From Gongronella butleri (lineage: Eukaryota; Mucoromycota; Mucoromycetes; Mucorales; Cunninghamellaceae), in assembly GCA_025201375.1 (NCBI GenBank), contig JAIWZP010000003.1, positions 434,001 to 498,000 on the forward strand: a DNA stretch of 64,000 bases, in the 5' to 3' direction. A model generated the notes under the pieces. That model did no database searches. It was not told the origin of the DNA and saw only the letters and a program-made list of their open reading frames with translations. How positions within the stretch are numbered: the first letter of the stretch is position 1; the number at the start of each line of letters is the position of its first letter. Positions 1-12,022 of the stretch are shown here, piece after piece. A program made the position numbers and the translations under genes.

Positions 1-2028
1 GGGCACGGGTAAAACGGCAACAGAGGCGGAAACCGACGGCCTAAGAGGTGTCCAGCGTGACCTGGCGCTATTTTTAGGCGGAGCCTGGTTTTGGTGTGTC
101 AGGGACCCTTTATCGGTTTTTTGTAGCCAATGATGGTGCCGCGTGCCAAGGCGTGGCCACCAGTGTCTTTGTTTGGTCTTGCATGAATTGCCAACTTTGT
201 CTGGCAAAAAACGTTTCTTTGTTTAGGTCCTGCCCAGGGAAAAAAAAAAAAAAAAAAAAAGCGCAGTATAACCATGATCACGTTCATTTTGCCTGGTTCT
301 CCTTTGTCCCAAGGGGAGCTGCACCCGCCAAGGGCTCTTGACCGGCATTGCATGGCCTCAAATGCAAGACGGGGTAGCGAATGAACATTGACAGATAGGA
401 CACGCGCGCCCGATGCACTCATGCAAGCAGAAACTCGCGCTATTTCGGTTTCTTTTTGTATTTTTTTGCAGTCCATCTATCCCATGGGCGAGTTATCGAG
501 ATGCTCACACACAACGGCTTTTTAATTTTGCCCTGAAAGGTGCCTTTTTTTGGGGGAGGGGCAAGTGAAACCAAGCATTGAAACAAGATTTCTTCTTGTG
601 TCTCTTGTACTTTTTTCATTGTCTCTTTTGTTTTTCAATCATTGGAAACAAGGTTCAGAGAGCAAGGGATGGCGGTGACGACGGGAGAATGGCAAATGGC
701 TGCAATCTGTGCAGCAAAGCAAGGGCGATCTCGCAAAAAAAAAAAAAAAAAAAACCTCATATGCATAAAATCATCGATTTACGGGTTAGATGCACTGCAT
801 TTGACCCCGAAATGATATCCATTTAGGCACCAGGCATTCCGTCAGGATCGAGAGAGAGAACGAGGAACACAGCAAATGTTGAGACAGCAAGCGCGCAATT
901 GTATTTTTATCTTCATGGTTTTGCCTTTCGCGTGTCTTTGGAAGGCATGTGTTTTGAACCTTGCTCCGTCGGATCAGCTGGGTGCCTAGATACCAAGGGT
1001 TCGGGGAAGCATTGAACGGAAGCCATTGGCCTCCTTTCTGCTTGTCCCTCTCCCCCCAAATGCGCAAAAACATGGAAAAAGTACATGATCATGCTCCTTC
1101 GATTCATTGGAAGCATCTCAAGTAGACACCCATGTGCCCAGTCGAAAAGACAGCTGCGGGTCTTGCCGACTTGCCGTTCAAGTTCACGAAAACGCGTCGT
1201 CGTGCCTCTTTTTGGCACTTTTTTTTTTTTTTTTTTTGCTCAGCCCGCGCCCGGATGCCACGTTGATCCGGTCCATGGTGGCACAAGCCGGCATTCTGCC
1301 GTCGTACCACGAATGCCAAAGCAATGGCCCTATTTTGGGTCCAGGATGGGGGCCGATCGACGCACAAAGAAATGGTATCACGAGAGCAAACCCAACGTTC
1401 TATTTTTAAACCCGCGCCGCGCCTCAATGTCAGCATTGACTAGAGCGCCAGGAAGCTTTTTTTTTTTTTAGCATAGTTTCCATGAACCGTTGTCCGATTT
1501 AGTCCTGATGATGCAAAAGCGGGGTCATCCTAGCCTGAGATGGGCTTGGCGCGGTAACAAGCGCGTTTTCGCGCGTCACAACACACTTTAGTGCCATTGT
1601 GCAGACCCTCCACGCCGTTCATCACGCATTCAGAGACCAAGAGGTTCTCAAACCATTGTGCGACAGCTCCAATGTATCCGGGGACGCGCCGAAAACTAAA
1701 AAAAAAAAGAGCCGTCATCATGCAAAAGGGAATAAATAACACGCTCCTATTTTTGGTAGCGCATGGACATGCTGTTCTTGTCGACGAGCCTTGTCCTGGG
1801 CACATTCATGCTTCTCAAAAGCACAAAAAAATGGGCCAAGTATTTGCAAAATGGTTTTTTTTAAGAATACATGACTAGTCCAGGTGCGGAATGGCTTTTT
1901 ATTGATGTTTCGAGGTTCACGGCAGTGCCCCTAGGAGGAACACCCCGCGAATGTGCATGACAAAAAAAAAAAAAAGTCCAAGTCCAAGCCCAAAGCCCAT
2001 CTTTTATGAGGATTTTTTTCCTTTTTGC
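1..2028. other. Gene-free left end
   Basis: No reading frame here resembles a known family. The stretch is of mixed base composition with several A or T runs of 10-20 (near 240, 735, 1220, 1450 and 1960), like those in introns elsewhere in the window. It lies downstream of the minus-strand aminotransferase, so it may include that gene's 3' UTR and part of an undetected neighbour. Confidence 0.5.
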
Positions 2029-3670
2029 CTATTTTTCAGCGAGCCATTGGCCATCGTCGGCCAGATCTTGGACGACGTCTTGAACCGCGGCGATGAGGCG
2101 CGTGATGGCGTCGTCAAGGGTTGTCTGGTCGATGATTAAAGGGGGGATCAAGCGCAATGTCTCATAGATGGAAGCCGTCAGCAGGAGCAGGCGGTGATTG
2201 TCGCGCGCGTACTGTGTGACGCGTTCTGCAAAGCCCACTGGCGCTCCGGCAAACTCAAGACCGACCATCAGGCCCAAGCCGCGGATATCGACCTCGATGG
2301 TGCTAGGCAGCACATGAGGCAATTCGTCTCGCAAGCGCAGCAGCAGCTCTGCCGATCGTGCCTGCACATTCGACAACAGCTTTTCTTGCTCAAACACAGT
2401 GAGCGTCGCCACCGCCGCAGCACACGCAATCACATTGCCAACATACGTGCCGCCCATCTGATAAAAAAAAGAGGAAAAAAAAATGAAAACCACGTGTTTC
2501 TCGATTTTTACAAACAATTGGCATCTTACCGAGCCACTTGGCTGCGTGTCCATGAGCGCCTTTCGAGCGGCAATGGCCGACAATGGATAACCAGAGGCAA
2601 TGCCCTTGGCCATCACCAAGATGTCAGGCTCGACACCCCAATGCTCCATGGCAAACATGCGACCAGTGCGACCAAAGCCCGTCTGCACCTCGTCGGCAAT
2701 CAGCAATATCCCGTGGGCGTCGCACACGGCACGTAGACATTGGAAGAAACCTGTGGCCAAGCCATCGAGTCCGTCAATGCTGGCTTTTCCCTTTTTTTTC
2801 TTTTTTTTTTTGTTTTTTTTTTTTTTACCGGGTGGAGCAGGCACGTAGCCACCTTCGCCTAGCACGGGTTCGATCAGGATGGCGGCAACGTCATTTGGTG
2901 GGCATCGCTGCTTGAATAGGTTGTCCAATTGATTCATGACGAATTGAATGCAATGCTCATTAGTGTGGCCCGGGCGTGCCTTGGACGAACAATGGAAAGG
3001 GTTCGGATACGACACGTAGTAGACGCCACTCATCAGCGGGCCAAACCCGGCGCTGAAGATGGTCGTTGAGCCAGTCAATGCCAAGGCACCCAGGGTTCTA
3101 TGACGAAATGGGCCCAAATTCCGGCAAGCACGTGAGCAAATAAGAAATTGAGGTGTCTCACGGTTACTCATTCCGCGCCGCCCTCTGCCATGTTTTTTTT
3201 TTCTTCGTCCCGCCCAGCCCGCGTCACTTTTTTTTTTTTTTCGTGATTTAACATTACCTTCCGTGGTGACCACCTTCAAAAACAATGATGTTTGGCCGTT
3301 TTGTCGCATGGCGCGCGAGCTTGATGGCTGATTCGACGGCCTCTGAGCCGGAATTGTTGAAGCAAAAGGTATCGAGTGAGCCCGTGTAGCGCTTGAGTCT
3401 TTGGATAAGCGTGAGCAGTGGTTGGCTGTAAAACATGTTGATTTGCGAGTGTGAGATCTTGCACGCCTGGGCTTGGACGGCCTTGACGACCGTCGGGTGG
3501 CAGTGGCCGGTGCTTGTGACGCCAATGCCAGAGGTCAGGTCCAGGTAAGCTTGGCCATTGGTCATGTAAACCTGGCAACCCGACGCATGGTCTACGAGGA
3601 GATCGCTGGCAACAGCAATGCCGTGGCCAAGATGATCTTTCGTTTCGTGAACAAGAGCATCTAGCGTCAT
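2029..3670 (-). CDS. Class III (omega) aminotransferase, 4-aminobutyrate aminotransferase-like
   Basis: A pyridoxal-phosphate enzyme of the GabT/acetylornithine aminotransferase group. It moves an amino group from an omega-amino acid such as GABA to a keto acid. Four exons (3670-3258, 3097-2829, 2783-2530, 2457-2029) give 454 aa, the usual family length. Seen: NSGSEAVESAIKLAR and the EGGHHGRTLGALALTGS phosphate-binding region, the latter formed across intron 1; DEVQTGFGRTG, whose Asp near residue 258 contacts the cofactor ring; and MAKGI, whose Lys near residue 287 should form the Schiff base. The C-terminal GLMVGLEF and LLLLTASIYETLRLIPPL segments also fit. No mitochondrial leader is obvious. 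The sequence looks closer to bacterial-style GabT than to yeast Uga1, but I cannot fix the substrate; AGXT2-like or ornithine activity is possible. Confidence 0.9.
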
Positions 3671-4049
3671 GATGAAATGGAAGATGATATGATAAAAAAA
3701 AAACGAGGATGTAAAATGCGTGCCTTTTTATAATTTGAGAGAAAAAAGGAAAGAAAAGAGACAGGCCAACCTTGGCCAATCTGCCCCTGGATTCATGCAC
3801 CAGTTTGGAAATGACGCTCCGCCGAGTAAAAAGCACGTTTTTCAAATGGCAATTGCTGTGTCGCCGTGTCAAGCATCATCCAAAAGAAAAAAAAGAAAAA
3901 AAATAGTCAACTGGTGTGTAAACACCTTTTTTTTTATTTTGTGTGCGAGTGAGTGATTTGTACAGAGAGAGAGAGAGAGGCAAGAAGACGTGAAGAGTGG
4001 GGGGCGATGGGGATCATACAAAAGAAATGGACAAAAAGGCGATTTCCGT
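3671..4049. other. Short intergenic spacer
   Basis: Spacer between the start of the aminotransferase and the stop of SF3A2, both on the minus strand. It should hold the aminotransferase promoter and the SF3A2 3' UTR. It contains A-rich runs and a GA-repeat near 3966-3979. No gene seen. Confidence 0.6.
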
Positions 4050-4850
4050 CTACGAGCGCGCGTCGACCATGGGCGTGTCGGTGTGCGCGGCGGCATTACT
4101 CTCCTGCATTCCGCTAAAGAGCGCGGCGGTCTGCTTGAAGACGAATTGCAGCGAGAATTGCTTCGCGTCCGGGTCCCAATGGGTCCAGAACTTGCCCGGC
4201 GCGCGATCGATCTCTTTGGACTGAATCTTAAAGGCGACGGACTCGTAAGGCTCGGCGGCAATGACCAAATACTGGTACGCTTTGTTCGGCTGCTCAATGT
4301 GCTGCTCGTACGCGCTCATGAAGCGATGCAGGGCTAAAATGGAAAGAATGGATGAGATTGGACGCTCTTTCGGTTTTTTTTTTTGTCTCTTTTGCTTACG
4401 TTTCACGTCATTGGCGATTTGCGGGTATTGGATCTGGAAGAGCATGCCGAGTTGTTGTGTGTTTGGATCACGAATCTTGGTGACTCTGTAGCCTGGGCGG
4501 CCAATTTTGATGATGGTCTTCTTTTGGACGACAGGCTTGGCGGGGCCGACAGCGGGCTGGTTCATGTATTGATTGTCGCGCGCCTCCTTGGCCGCACGGC
4601 GCGCCAAATTGGTCTGATGCTTTTTGCCCTGCGTGTGCGCCAGGTACGAGCCCTCGTTGCTGTGCAGCGTCAGACACAGCTTACACTCGCCTTGTCCAAG
4701 GTGATTTCTCATAAAATACGGATCCTTCTTGATGTCGATCGTCTCCATCGCAAGCCGTCGGAGCCGCTCACGGCGATCCACATTGCTTTCCTGCGCACTC
4801 GCGACACCACCACCACGGTGTTTGCTGCCTACTCGGTTTTGAAAATCCAT
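4050..4850 (-). CDS. SF3A2: Splicing factor 3A subunit 2 (SF3A2 / Prp11)
   Basis: A component of the U2 snRNP SF3a complex, which stabilises U2 on the intron branch site in the nucleus. Two exons (4850-4400 and 4333-4050) give 244 aa, close to yeast Prp11 and lacking the long proline-rich tail of the human protein. Seen: N-terminal MDFQNRVGSKHRGGGVAS; a matrin-type C2H2 zinc finger with Cys56, Cys59, His72 and His78; then GRPGYRVTKIRDP. The join at intron 1 restores HRFMSAYEQ, followed by YLVIAAEPYESVAFKI and GKFWTHWD, all hallmarks of the family. Intron 1 has donor GTAAGC and acceptor TTTTAG. It lies 153 bases downstream of the kinetochore gene on the same strand. Confidence 0.95.
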   Translation of the reverse strand: MDFQNRVGSKHRGGGVASAQESNVDRRERLRRLAMETIDIKKDPYFMRNHLGQGECKLCLTLHSNEGSYLAHTQGKKHQTNLARRAAKEARDNQYMNQPAVGPAKPVVQKKTIIKIGRPGYRVTKIRDPNTQQLGMLFQIQYPQIANDVKRKQKRQKKKPKERPISSILSILALHRFMSAYEQHIEQPNKAYQYLVIAAEPYESVAFKIQSKEIDRAPGKFWTHWDPDAKQFSLQFVFKQTAALFSGMQESNAAAHTDTPMVDARS

Positions 4851-5002
4851 GGTATGAAAAAAAAAGTAAAAAACGTAAAAAAGAAACGAGAAATGGGAGA
4901 GAAAACAATCGAAAATAAAAGAATTGGAGGCACTATTGTTGACATATTCACAGTCGATTGACACTCCGCCACCCAGCCAATCACAATGGATGTTCTGCAT
5001 TT

Positions 5003-5166
5003 TTATTCGTGATCCAGCGTGTGCTGCTCGGCTGGCCACAAAACAATGCTGACCATCATCTGTGTTGCGACAACGAGGCCCTCTTTGCGCATCAATTCAT
5101 TAAATTTGTCGGGCAGCTGCGCCATGATGGCCTGTTGCTCTACAGAGAGAGCTAAAAGAAAGAAAC

Positions 5167-5198
<32 letters not shown>

Positions 5199-6635
5199 GT
5201 TAGCTCGTGGCTTCCGCGCAACGCTCAACTTACATTCCACGTCCTTGGCTGTCAAGCGGATGTCTGGTACGAGCCGTTCGCACACAGTGGCCTCCAATGG
5301 CATTTGAAGACGTGGCGACGTCTTGTACCGCCACACAAGGGATAGCGACAGGCCATTGCTCCTACAAAGCAAGTGTGAGCGACGCGTCGCGCTCTTTTTT
5401 TATAGGGATTTTACAGGTCAGAGGAGAATTCCAGCTCGTAGGCATCGCGTTGCGTGACTTTGATCGAGGAATCCACGTAAAGCTTCTTAATGTACGCAAA
5501 TACGTCAAATTTGTCCTTTTCTAGGCGACCATAGTGGCGGATGAGACGGAAAAGTGCAAGCAAATTGTTGCTTTTTTTGATCCTAACACGCTCCCCCAAA
5601 AAAAGAGACAAAATGAGCGTGCTTCATTCAAAAATGACGAGAAAACTCACTCTTTGAGGAGACTGCGCGCATCCAATTGAATGTCAATGTCGAGCTCAAA
5701 GTCCAATTGCTCGACCTTGAGTGTCGGGTCGACGACAAAGCTGATGCGAAAGTTGCATTGGTGGCATCGACCTCGGAGGAGACAATGGCGCGATGGTCGG
5801 TTGTCAGGCTCATTTTGGCTGGCACTGGTGCTAGTGTTGGTGTTTCTGCTACTCTGAGCGGCGCTGTGCACGGCGGGGGCGCGATCAAATGTCTCCTGGA
5901 CCTCTGTGAACGTGATGTTCGAGAATTCCTGCTGTTCAAGCACCTGTGGGTTCATGAACGCTTGTTGTTTCATGTCGTCGCGCGCATACACGGCTGTGTG
6001 CTCGTTCAGACCCGCCGCGTTTGGATGCAGCGGCATCTCACCCACTTCAAACAGGTATGTGCTGATATTTTTTCAAGAAAAACGATGAGCATCGCGTTGC
6101 AATTGAGACGCGTCGGGCAAACTTACAAGATGGAATTGACGTCAGCCGTGGTCAGGCCGTCCTGTGCGGGTTTGCCAGAGCTCTGGCTGGCCGCGGCGGC
6201 GGCTGCGCGCTCTGCAGGTGTCAATTGTGCCAGAGATGCCTCCGTTTGCCGCTTTTCCTTCCATGCCGTCAGCTGCTGCTGTAAATGCTTGATGTTTTTC
6301 TCCACCGTCACTAGCTTTCTGTGCAAGTGCGCCTCCTGTAATCGCCATTCTTTCTCGGAGAGCGGCTTTTCGTGAGAATCAAGGCGATCCTGAATACCAC
6401 AGGCAAAAAAGAACGCGTGATCAGCCTTTTCTCTCTCCAACGTGCATTCTCTTGCACTTACTAGATCTTGCTCCACTTGACGCTCATTGGCATCGTGCTG
6501 GGCTTGTTGGAATTTTTGCTGAAACCGGTCATTTGACGACCGAAAGTTGGTTAAAAAGTGCTGCTCTTCACTGTCGTCGCCAAACGTGTCGTCCGCATAA
6601 TCGTCATCGAGGCGCAACTTTGGTGAGATATCCAT
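5003..6635 (-). CDS. CENP-P/Ctf19-like inner kinetochore protein
   Basis: Probable subunit of the constitutive centromere-associated network (CENP-O/P, yeast Mcm21/Ctf19). Six exons (6635-6462, 6389-6127, 6061-5651, 5582-5415, 5361-5234, 5151-5003) give 430 aa. Seen: an acidic N-terminus, a predicted coiled coil around residues 60-110 with an alanine run, then a C-terminal domain. This starts with NITFTEVQETFDR, followed by RHCLLRGRCHQCNFRISFVV, which aligns by eye with human CENP-P RHRLSGNCHMVTFQLEF. Also matching are LLALFRLIRHYGRLEKDKFD, LSLVWRYKTSPRLQMPLEA (compare LVIVWRI...FPKLDLLTKVP) and a last helix. The order and spacing match CENP-P over its RWD-type region. The acceptor of exon 4 could be 5582 or a few codons downstream. 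Family call is by memory of the human protein, not a search. Confidence 0.75.
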
Positions 6636-7926
6636 CGCTACAGTCAGAGTGCAAAATTGGAAAGAGAAAGAAAGAAAAAAGCAAAAGAGCGATGAAAAAT
6701 TTAGGCACGTTCAGCGCGTCTTCAATTATAGGCCCGACTGCTTCTTTTTTTTTTTTTTTTTTTTTTTTTTTGGCCGCCAGCCTTCTGGTTCTCAGTTCTG
6801 CTGCACCATTTGTTGCTTTTTGTCGGAAGCTTGCATGCATTACGATGCGAGATCTTATATTATACAAGGCAAAATATGTGAATTTCGCGATTTTGTTTAT
6901 CATATATGCATCATATCATATCTTTGCTCTTTATCACACCAGAGGATAAAAGCGAAGCGCTACGCCTTTTCGAAACAAAGTTACAAGGGGTCAAAATTTA
7001 CAGTTTGACCAAAATCAAAAATGACCGCAATATAGTAACTACAGCGCTTCAATCGGTTTCATGTTTCCATTTTGTCGTCCAAAAAGTCCAAAGAATTGCG
7101 AAATCACAGTGACATGCATCGCAAATAAAAGCGGGTTTTCATAAGTTGATCATAATTTGACAGATTTAAACCCAAAAATAATGCTTGATCTATCCGTTTT
7201 TTAAGCTCCACATGCCCACAGTGAATAGAAACTGACGCGCGCTATCATATCAATGCCTGAAGCATCGCGCTACATCGCACAGAAATGAACACAATTGTGG
7301 GACTGAGTGAAAAATACGAGAATAAGGATGGATTTTTATTTAAAATACTCAATCCTGCTTTAAATACTCGGTCAAATACCCCTGATCTGCCATCTTTGGC
7401 AGATGCATCCTAACAATCCCTATACACAACGCCGTGTACACGACAACAATTATCTTTTAAAAATCAAAGAGCGCGTTTTTCAGACTTTGCCGGCCGGCTG
7501 TGCCTCCAGAAAAAAATTTACAGCCTTCTCGCCCGCCAATGAAACGTGCGTCACGGCATAAACTACAGGGCAGTGCTCAAGACGAGTCCGTCCGATTTTT
7601 TTTTGGACTCGAAAAAGCCAAAACCCTCAGATTTGTACTATTTTGCATTCATCTCGCCATCTACTTGGTCCATCCCGCTTAAAGTTACCTGCATCGCATT
7701 TACAGTATCATAAAAACCAAGGGCTACGCACGACGGCACGAGGTGTTGCATCTCATCTGGCCTCGCGGACACATCGCGACGCGGGTTTCCAAAGTTCCAA
7801 ACGGCAAAATCGCGCATTCCTATTAGTTCGCTTTTTTCGCCGGCCCCTCCTGTTGCTGCAGCACGCACAAGAGTCTGAAAAAGCATGCCAACAAGTTTAT
7901 TAAATACAAATTGCACGTAGCAAAAC
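6636..7926. other. AT-rich intergenic region
   Basis: Upstream of the kinetochore gene and downstream of the tRNA synthetase. It contains a T run near 6748-6770, an AT-rich stretch with no supported gene, and copy 1 of a dispersed repeat (7225-7710). Confidence 0.6.
7225..7710 (+). repeat. Dispersed repeat E, copy 1
   Basis: Shares a colinear series of blocks with 18870-19235: TCAATGCCTGA..AAGCATC.CGCTACA, AAGAGCG.GTTT.TCAGACTTTGCCGGCC, GTGCCTCCAGAAA, GCCCGCCAATGAAAC, CAGTGCTCAAGACGA and a TTTGGACTCGAAAA block. Same orientation in both copies. Translations are broken, so it looks like a decayed non-coding or mobile repeat. Confidence 0.7.
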
Positions 7927-9595
7927 TTAGATAGAGTGGTCAATCTTGCGCGAGCCGTCCATAAAATAGTTTAGGGTCTCTTCGGTGATGGCCTTGCGGC
8001 GCGCCTGGAAGTCGCCGACAAACTTTTGCATCACCTCGATACAGCGCTTCTTGATCTCGCCCGTTAGCAATTCACCGGTCTTGTAAGTCTATTTTTTTTT
8101 ATAAAAAAAATGTCAGTGGGATGCATGTTTTTGTCTTCGTGTGTTTTTTTTACGTCATGAATCTTCTTCAATTCATCGTCATCCTCCAAAAAGAAGGTCA
8201 GGTATTGGTAAGGCACGTCGACGTCGGGGTTGCCGCCGTTGGCGCGGTGCAATTCGAGAGTTTCGCCGCCGCCCGAGAACGCATACTTGTTAATCTAAAT
8301 AGCAAAAAAAAAAAAAAAAAAAAAATGAGCAACGCCGCGTCCCTTTTTACAAGCTTGCCTGCAGGGTGCTCTCACCTTGTTCTTGATTTGGTTGGGGGTG
8401 TCGGTCAGGAAGATGGCGGAGGTGTCGACGGAAGCGCTCATCTTTGTCTGGGGGCCCTGGAGCGCGGGGAAGAACTTTGCGTGGATGAGGGCGGGCTTTT
8501 GGTACTTTAGGCGCTTGGCGACATCGCGGGTGAGGCGGAAGTAGGGGTCCTGGTCGATGGCGCAGGGGATGAGACAGGGGATATCCTTTTTTGCGCCAAA
8601 GATCTGAGGGAACGAATTGGAGAAGGAAGGCGCGGCCTGCACAGACACAAAGTGCAGCTTGCCGACGCTGTCGCTGTCGTTGAAGCCAAACGTCGCCTTG
8701 GACTGGTTGCTCGTGATCATGCTCGAGATGCGCACCACGTTGTGGTAAAACGGGCCACTATTTTTAAGAAAAGCGCGTGTTAAAGGTGCCCCGCCCATGC
8801 AAAAAAAAGGGGAAAGAAAGAAAATGGCGCGTCGCGCGCAGCTGGATGGGTGGTTTTTTTTTTTTTTTTTTACCCAACAAAGTCCAAATTGGAGAAGATG
8901 AACGTCTTTTCAGGGTTGAAGCCGCAGGCAATGATGTCCTTTGCGTTCTCGCGACCGAATTGGTAGCACTGCTCGACGGTCAGCTTGTTCTTGAACAAGA
9001 ATTTCTCGTCATCCGTCAATTGAATCACAATGGGCACGTCAAAGACCTCCTGGAGCCATCTAAAATAGAAAAAAAAGGCATCAGCGTGCTGTGACCTTTG
9101 TCATGGAGTGTGAGGTCTTACTGGCAAAAGACAAAGGGCACCATGTGACCCAAGTGCATGGACGTGCTGGAGGGGCCACGGCCGGTGTACAAGTAAAAGG
9201 GCTTCTTTTGCTCGAAACGATCGAGGATGCGACCCAATTCACTAAATTTTCCAGTGTGAGCAAGCGATTGGGAACGAAAAAGGATAGACAGCGACGCGTC
9301 GCGCAGCATTGGTGTTGTTTACTTACCGATGCGAGAAGAACATGCCTCGGCGCAGCAAAATATGGGGTTTGCGGCCGGTCAGCTTCTCAAAGCGCTCAAG
9401 CACGGCCGCATCGATTGGCGTGGTGCCGAATTGGTCAATCAGCTTGTTGTAGTCGATGGCTTGCTGCACACCATCCACCACAGCACCTTCGACCTCCCAA
9501 GGGGTCACATTTTGAGTGGCAACGGCGGCAGCGGCGGGTGCAGCATCATTCACTTGCAAAGCGGCCACGCCTTGCGTCACTTGTTCCGTCGACAT
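7927..9595 (-). CDS. WRS1: Tryptophanyl-tRNA synthetase, cytosolic (TrpRS)
   Basis: Charges tRNA-Trp with tryptophan using ATP in the cytosol. Six exons (9595-9327, 9241-9122, 9059-8874, 8757-8376, 8294-8154, 8088-7927) give 419 aa, close to yeast Wrs1. Seen: TGRGPSS and the class I HIGH-type motif as HLGH near residues 119-122; [11 protein letters not shown]; the block [31 protein letters not shown] and [15 protein letters not shown]; and the KMSKS-type loop as KMSAS near residues 297-301, which is normal for eukaryotic TrpRS. The C-terminal [15 protein letters not shown] and [14 protein letters not shown] complete the fold. A 90-residue Ala/Val-rich N-terminal part precedes the catalytic domain; no WHEP domain and no mitochondrial leader are evident. 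Confidence 0.97.
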
Positions 9596-9997
9596 GTGGT
9601 TAGAGTAAATAAAAAAAGGGGAAAGAAAAGAAAAAAGAAAGAGGGTTGGGCAGCAATTGGATCATTTTGACACAAAAGAGGTGAATTCTCGGTGGAAAAG
9701 TGGCTTTTCAAGGCACGATCAATAAAAAAGTTGGCAATGAATCATCGTGCATACAAATTGGGAAGCATTGCGGCAAGGCGTCTTTTTTTATTTTTATTCT
9801 TTTCGTAAAAACACGACAATGGGCTAAAACAAGATCAAATATGATCAAAGGGCATATGTAGATATAAGGTATGACAATATGTATACGTGCAAATGGGCAG
9901 CGGGGAAAAGGGGAGAGGGGACAGAGGAAAATGATTTGGCGCACGGGCCCGAAAAAAAGTAGGGGAAGAGAAAGAAAGAGAAAAAAATTAAAATGGA
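9596..9997. other. Spacer between tRNA synthetase and forkhead gene
   Basis: Holds the synthetase promoter side and the 3' UTR of the forkhead gene. Purine-rich on the plus strand; no gene seen. Confidence 0.6.

Positions 9998-12022
<2,025 letters not shown>

Noticed and set aside
1530..1805. Minus-strand frame at the left end with a plausible acceptor after a T run
   Set aside because: No second exon or family match could be built around it.
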